Assembly (NCBI GenBank): GCA_903826405.1
Contig: CAIKEH010000018.1
Span: 1 to 64,000, forward strand
DNA length: 64,000 nt
From: an uncultured bacterium
GTDB taxonomy: Bacteria > Bacteroidota > Bacteroidia > Chitinophagales > Chitinophagaceae
Direction of reading: 5' to 3'
The notes under the pieces: generated by a model
What the model was told of the DNA's origin: nothing
Databases searched by the model: none
Seen by the model: only the letters and a program-made list of their open reading frames with translations
Program-made: the position numbers and the translations under genes
Shown here: one piece after another, positions 62,652 to 64,000 of the stretch
How positions within the stretch are numbered: the stretch's first letter is position 1
Layout: the number at the start of each line of letters is the position of its first letter

Positions 62652-64000
62652 ATGCGTATTACCGGTATGCTGGCCGACTGGCAGAACAGAAGGATTTTCC
62701 CAGCGGAATTGACCTTTGAAAAGGATAGGATCACTGATATTCAGGAGCTTACTGGGCAAGCTCTGCCCCCTGCCCTGCCTTACCTCTTACCCGGATTCAT
62801 AGATGCTCATGTTCACATTGAGAGCTCGCTGCTTGTCCCTTCGGAATTCGCTCGACTGGCAGTTGTCCATGGCACCGTGGCCACCGTCAGTGACCCGCAT
62901 GAAATAGCCAATGTCTGTGGAATCGAAGGCATCGAGTTCATGATCACAGATGGGAAAAGGACACCCTTCAAATTCAACTTCGGTGCGCCCAGTTGCGTTC
63001 CCGCAACCGCTTATGAAACGGCCGGCGACACCCTCGATAGCGGTGCCGTTGAAAGGCTGTTGGACAGACCGGAGATTCGATACCTGAGTGAGATGATGAA
63101 TTTCCCGGGAGCGTTGCATGGCGACCCCGAAGTGTTGGCCAAGATAGAAGCGGCACATCAGAGAGGAAAGCCTGTGGACGGACATGCACCTGGACTGAGA
63201 GGAGATGATGCCCGGAAATATATTGAAAGAGGGATCAGCACGGACCATGAATGCTTCACTCGTGAAGAGGCAATGGATAAACTGAACTTCGGGATGAAGA
63301 TCCTAATCCGCGAAGGGAGCGCCGCGAAAAATTTCGATGAGTTGATCGGTCTGCTCCCCGACCATTCAGCAAACATGATGTTTTGCAGTGACGACAAACA
63401 TCCGGATAGTTTGGTCGATGGGCACATCAATGTTTTATGTGCTCGTGCCGCAGCCAAAGGAATCGACCCCTTCGATATCATCATGGCTGCCTGCGTCAAT
63501 CCGGTATTGCATTATAATCTTGACGTGGGTCTGCTAAAAAAAGATGACCCCGCTGACTTCATACTCGTTGAGGATCTATCCTCATTCCAAGTCTTGCAGA
63601 CCTGGATAAATGGTGAACTGGTTGCTGAGCAAGGCAGATCAAGTTTAGCAGTCACGGCATCCCCAGCAATTGACAAAGCGATAGAACAAGAAAAGACAGT
63701 AAATCGATTCTCTTGCACTCGTAAAAAGATCATAGATCTGCAATACCAGATCGGAAACATCCAAACATTGTCGATGCCGGTCATTGAGGCTATGGATGGC
63801 CAACTCATCACCAATAAACTGCAGTGGTCCGTCCCCTCCCAAAATGGTAGCCTCGTTTCCGATCTCGAGAGGGACATCCTCAAAATCGTCGTGGTGAATC
63901 GATACAAGGATGCCCCGATCGCAAAAGCCTTTGTACATGGTTTTGGCCTCAAGCAGGGTGCGTTGGGCTCGTCCGTCGCGCATGATTCACACAATATAGT
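62652..64000 (+). CDS. ade: Adenine deaminase, partial (runs off the window)
   Basis: A metal-dependent amidohydrolase that deaminates adenine to hypoxanthine in purine salvage. The first 449 codons are in the window without a stop. Visible motifs are [13 protein letters not shown] with the two metal histidines, [22 protein letters not shown] and FCSDDKHPD. Near the end SSVAHDSHN is the C-terminal-domain metal site typical of Ade. The first ATG of the frame is used. It is divergent from the LolA-like genes and the remaining C-terminus lies beyond 64000. Confidence 0.96.
   Translation, partial: MRITGMLADWQNRRIFPAELTFEKDRITDIQELTGQALPPALPYLLPGFIDAHVHIESSLLVPSEFARLAVVHGTVATVSDPHEIANVCGIEGIEFMITDGKRTPFKFNFGAPSCVPATAYETAGDTLDSGAVERLLDRPEIRYLSEMMNFPGALHGDPEVLAKIEAAHQRGKPVDGHAPGLRGDDARKYIERGISTDHECFTREEAMDKLNFGMKILIREGSAAKNFDELIGLLPDHSANMMFCSDDKHPDSLVDGHINVLCARAAAKGIDPFDIIMAACVNPVLHYNLDVGLLKKDDPADFILVEDLSSFQVLQTWINGELVAEQGRSSLAVTASPAIDKAIEQEKTVNRFSCTRKKIIDLQYQIGNIQTLSMPVIEAMDGQLITNKLQWSVPSQNGSLVSDLERDILKIVVVNRYKDAPIAKAFVHGFGLKQGALGSSVAHDSHNI

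Overview
The window is a 64 kb piece of a Bacteroidota chromosome, most likely from the Chitinophagales (the order is my inference). The signs are a short primary sigma factor of about 290 residues without the large N-terminal region, an ExbB-ExbD-ExbD-TonB set, a TonB-dependent receptor paired with a DUF4249 lipoprotein, a long C-terminal tail on ribosomal protein S16, and promoters of the Bacteroidota type (TTTG, about 19 bases, then TAnnTTTG). It is gene-dense core chromosome. I see no prophage, insertion sequence, CRISPR array, rRNA or tRNA gene.

Layout. 1-5.2 kb (minus strand): tRNA-modification GTPase mnmE, then a TonB energy-transduction operon (exbB, two exbD, tonB) that ends in a clear terminator. 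5.2-20.7 kb (minus): all 14 subunits of respiratory complex I in the order nuoA to nuoN, with a secreted SnoaL-like protein between nuoE and nuoF and an ABC permease after nuoN. 20.9-23.8 kb (minus): a small membrane protein, a PstS-like lipoprotein and a TPR protein. 24.0-29.6 kb (plus): a low-molecular-weight phosphatase, hisS, rlmN and two pseudouridine synthases. 29.7-30.3 kb (minus): a decayed cysH. 30.4-37.8 kb (minus): peroxiredoxin, dinB, an M61 peptidase, rimM, rpsP, ffh and rpoD. 38-43.7 kb: a START-like protein, an LptF/LptG permease, an exported superoxide dismutase and an M20 dipeptidase. 43.8-50 kb: an S9 dipeptidyl peptidase, an Hsp15-like protein, trmD, an acyltransferase and a GH109-like oxidoreductase. 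50-57 kb: a large BNR-propeller protein with a structured upstream region, then an Hpt protein plus LytTR regulator divergent from a hybrid histidine kinase, which together can form a complete phosphorelay. 57-64 kb: DUF4249 protein, TonB-dependent receptor, two tandem LolA-like proteins and the start of adenine deaminase, cut by the window edge.

How the genes work together: complex I builds the proton-motive force that the ExbB/ExbD/TonB proteins spend on outer-membrane receptors such as the one at 58-61 kb. Translation and tRNA/rRNA maturation genes (mnmE, hisS, rlmN, two pseudouridine synthases, rpsP, rimM, trmD) are spread through the window. The extracytoplasmic peptidases (M61, S9) and the M20 dipeptidase fit a protein-degrading heterotroph.

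The most unusual items are the decayed cysH, a structured RNA or attenuator candidate before the BNR gene, a family of short GAATTC-containing repeats that lies in nuo intergenic gaps and also inside a coding sequence, the foreign gene inside the nuo operon, and the split LytTR phosphorelay. I did not find a clearly new multi-gene system.
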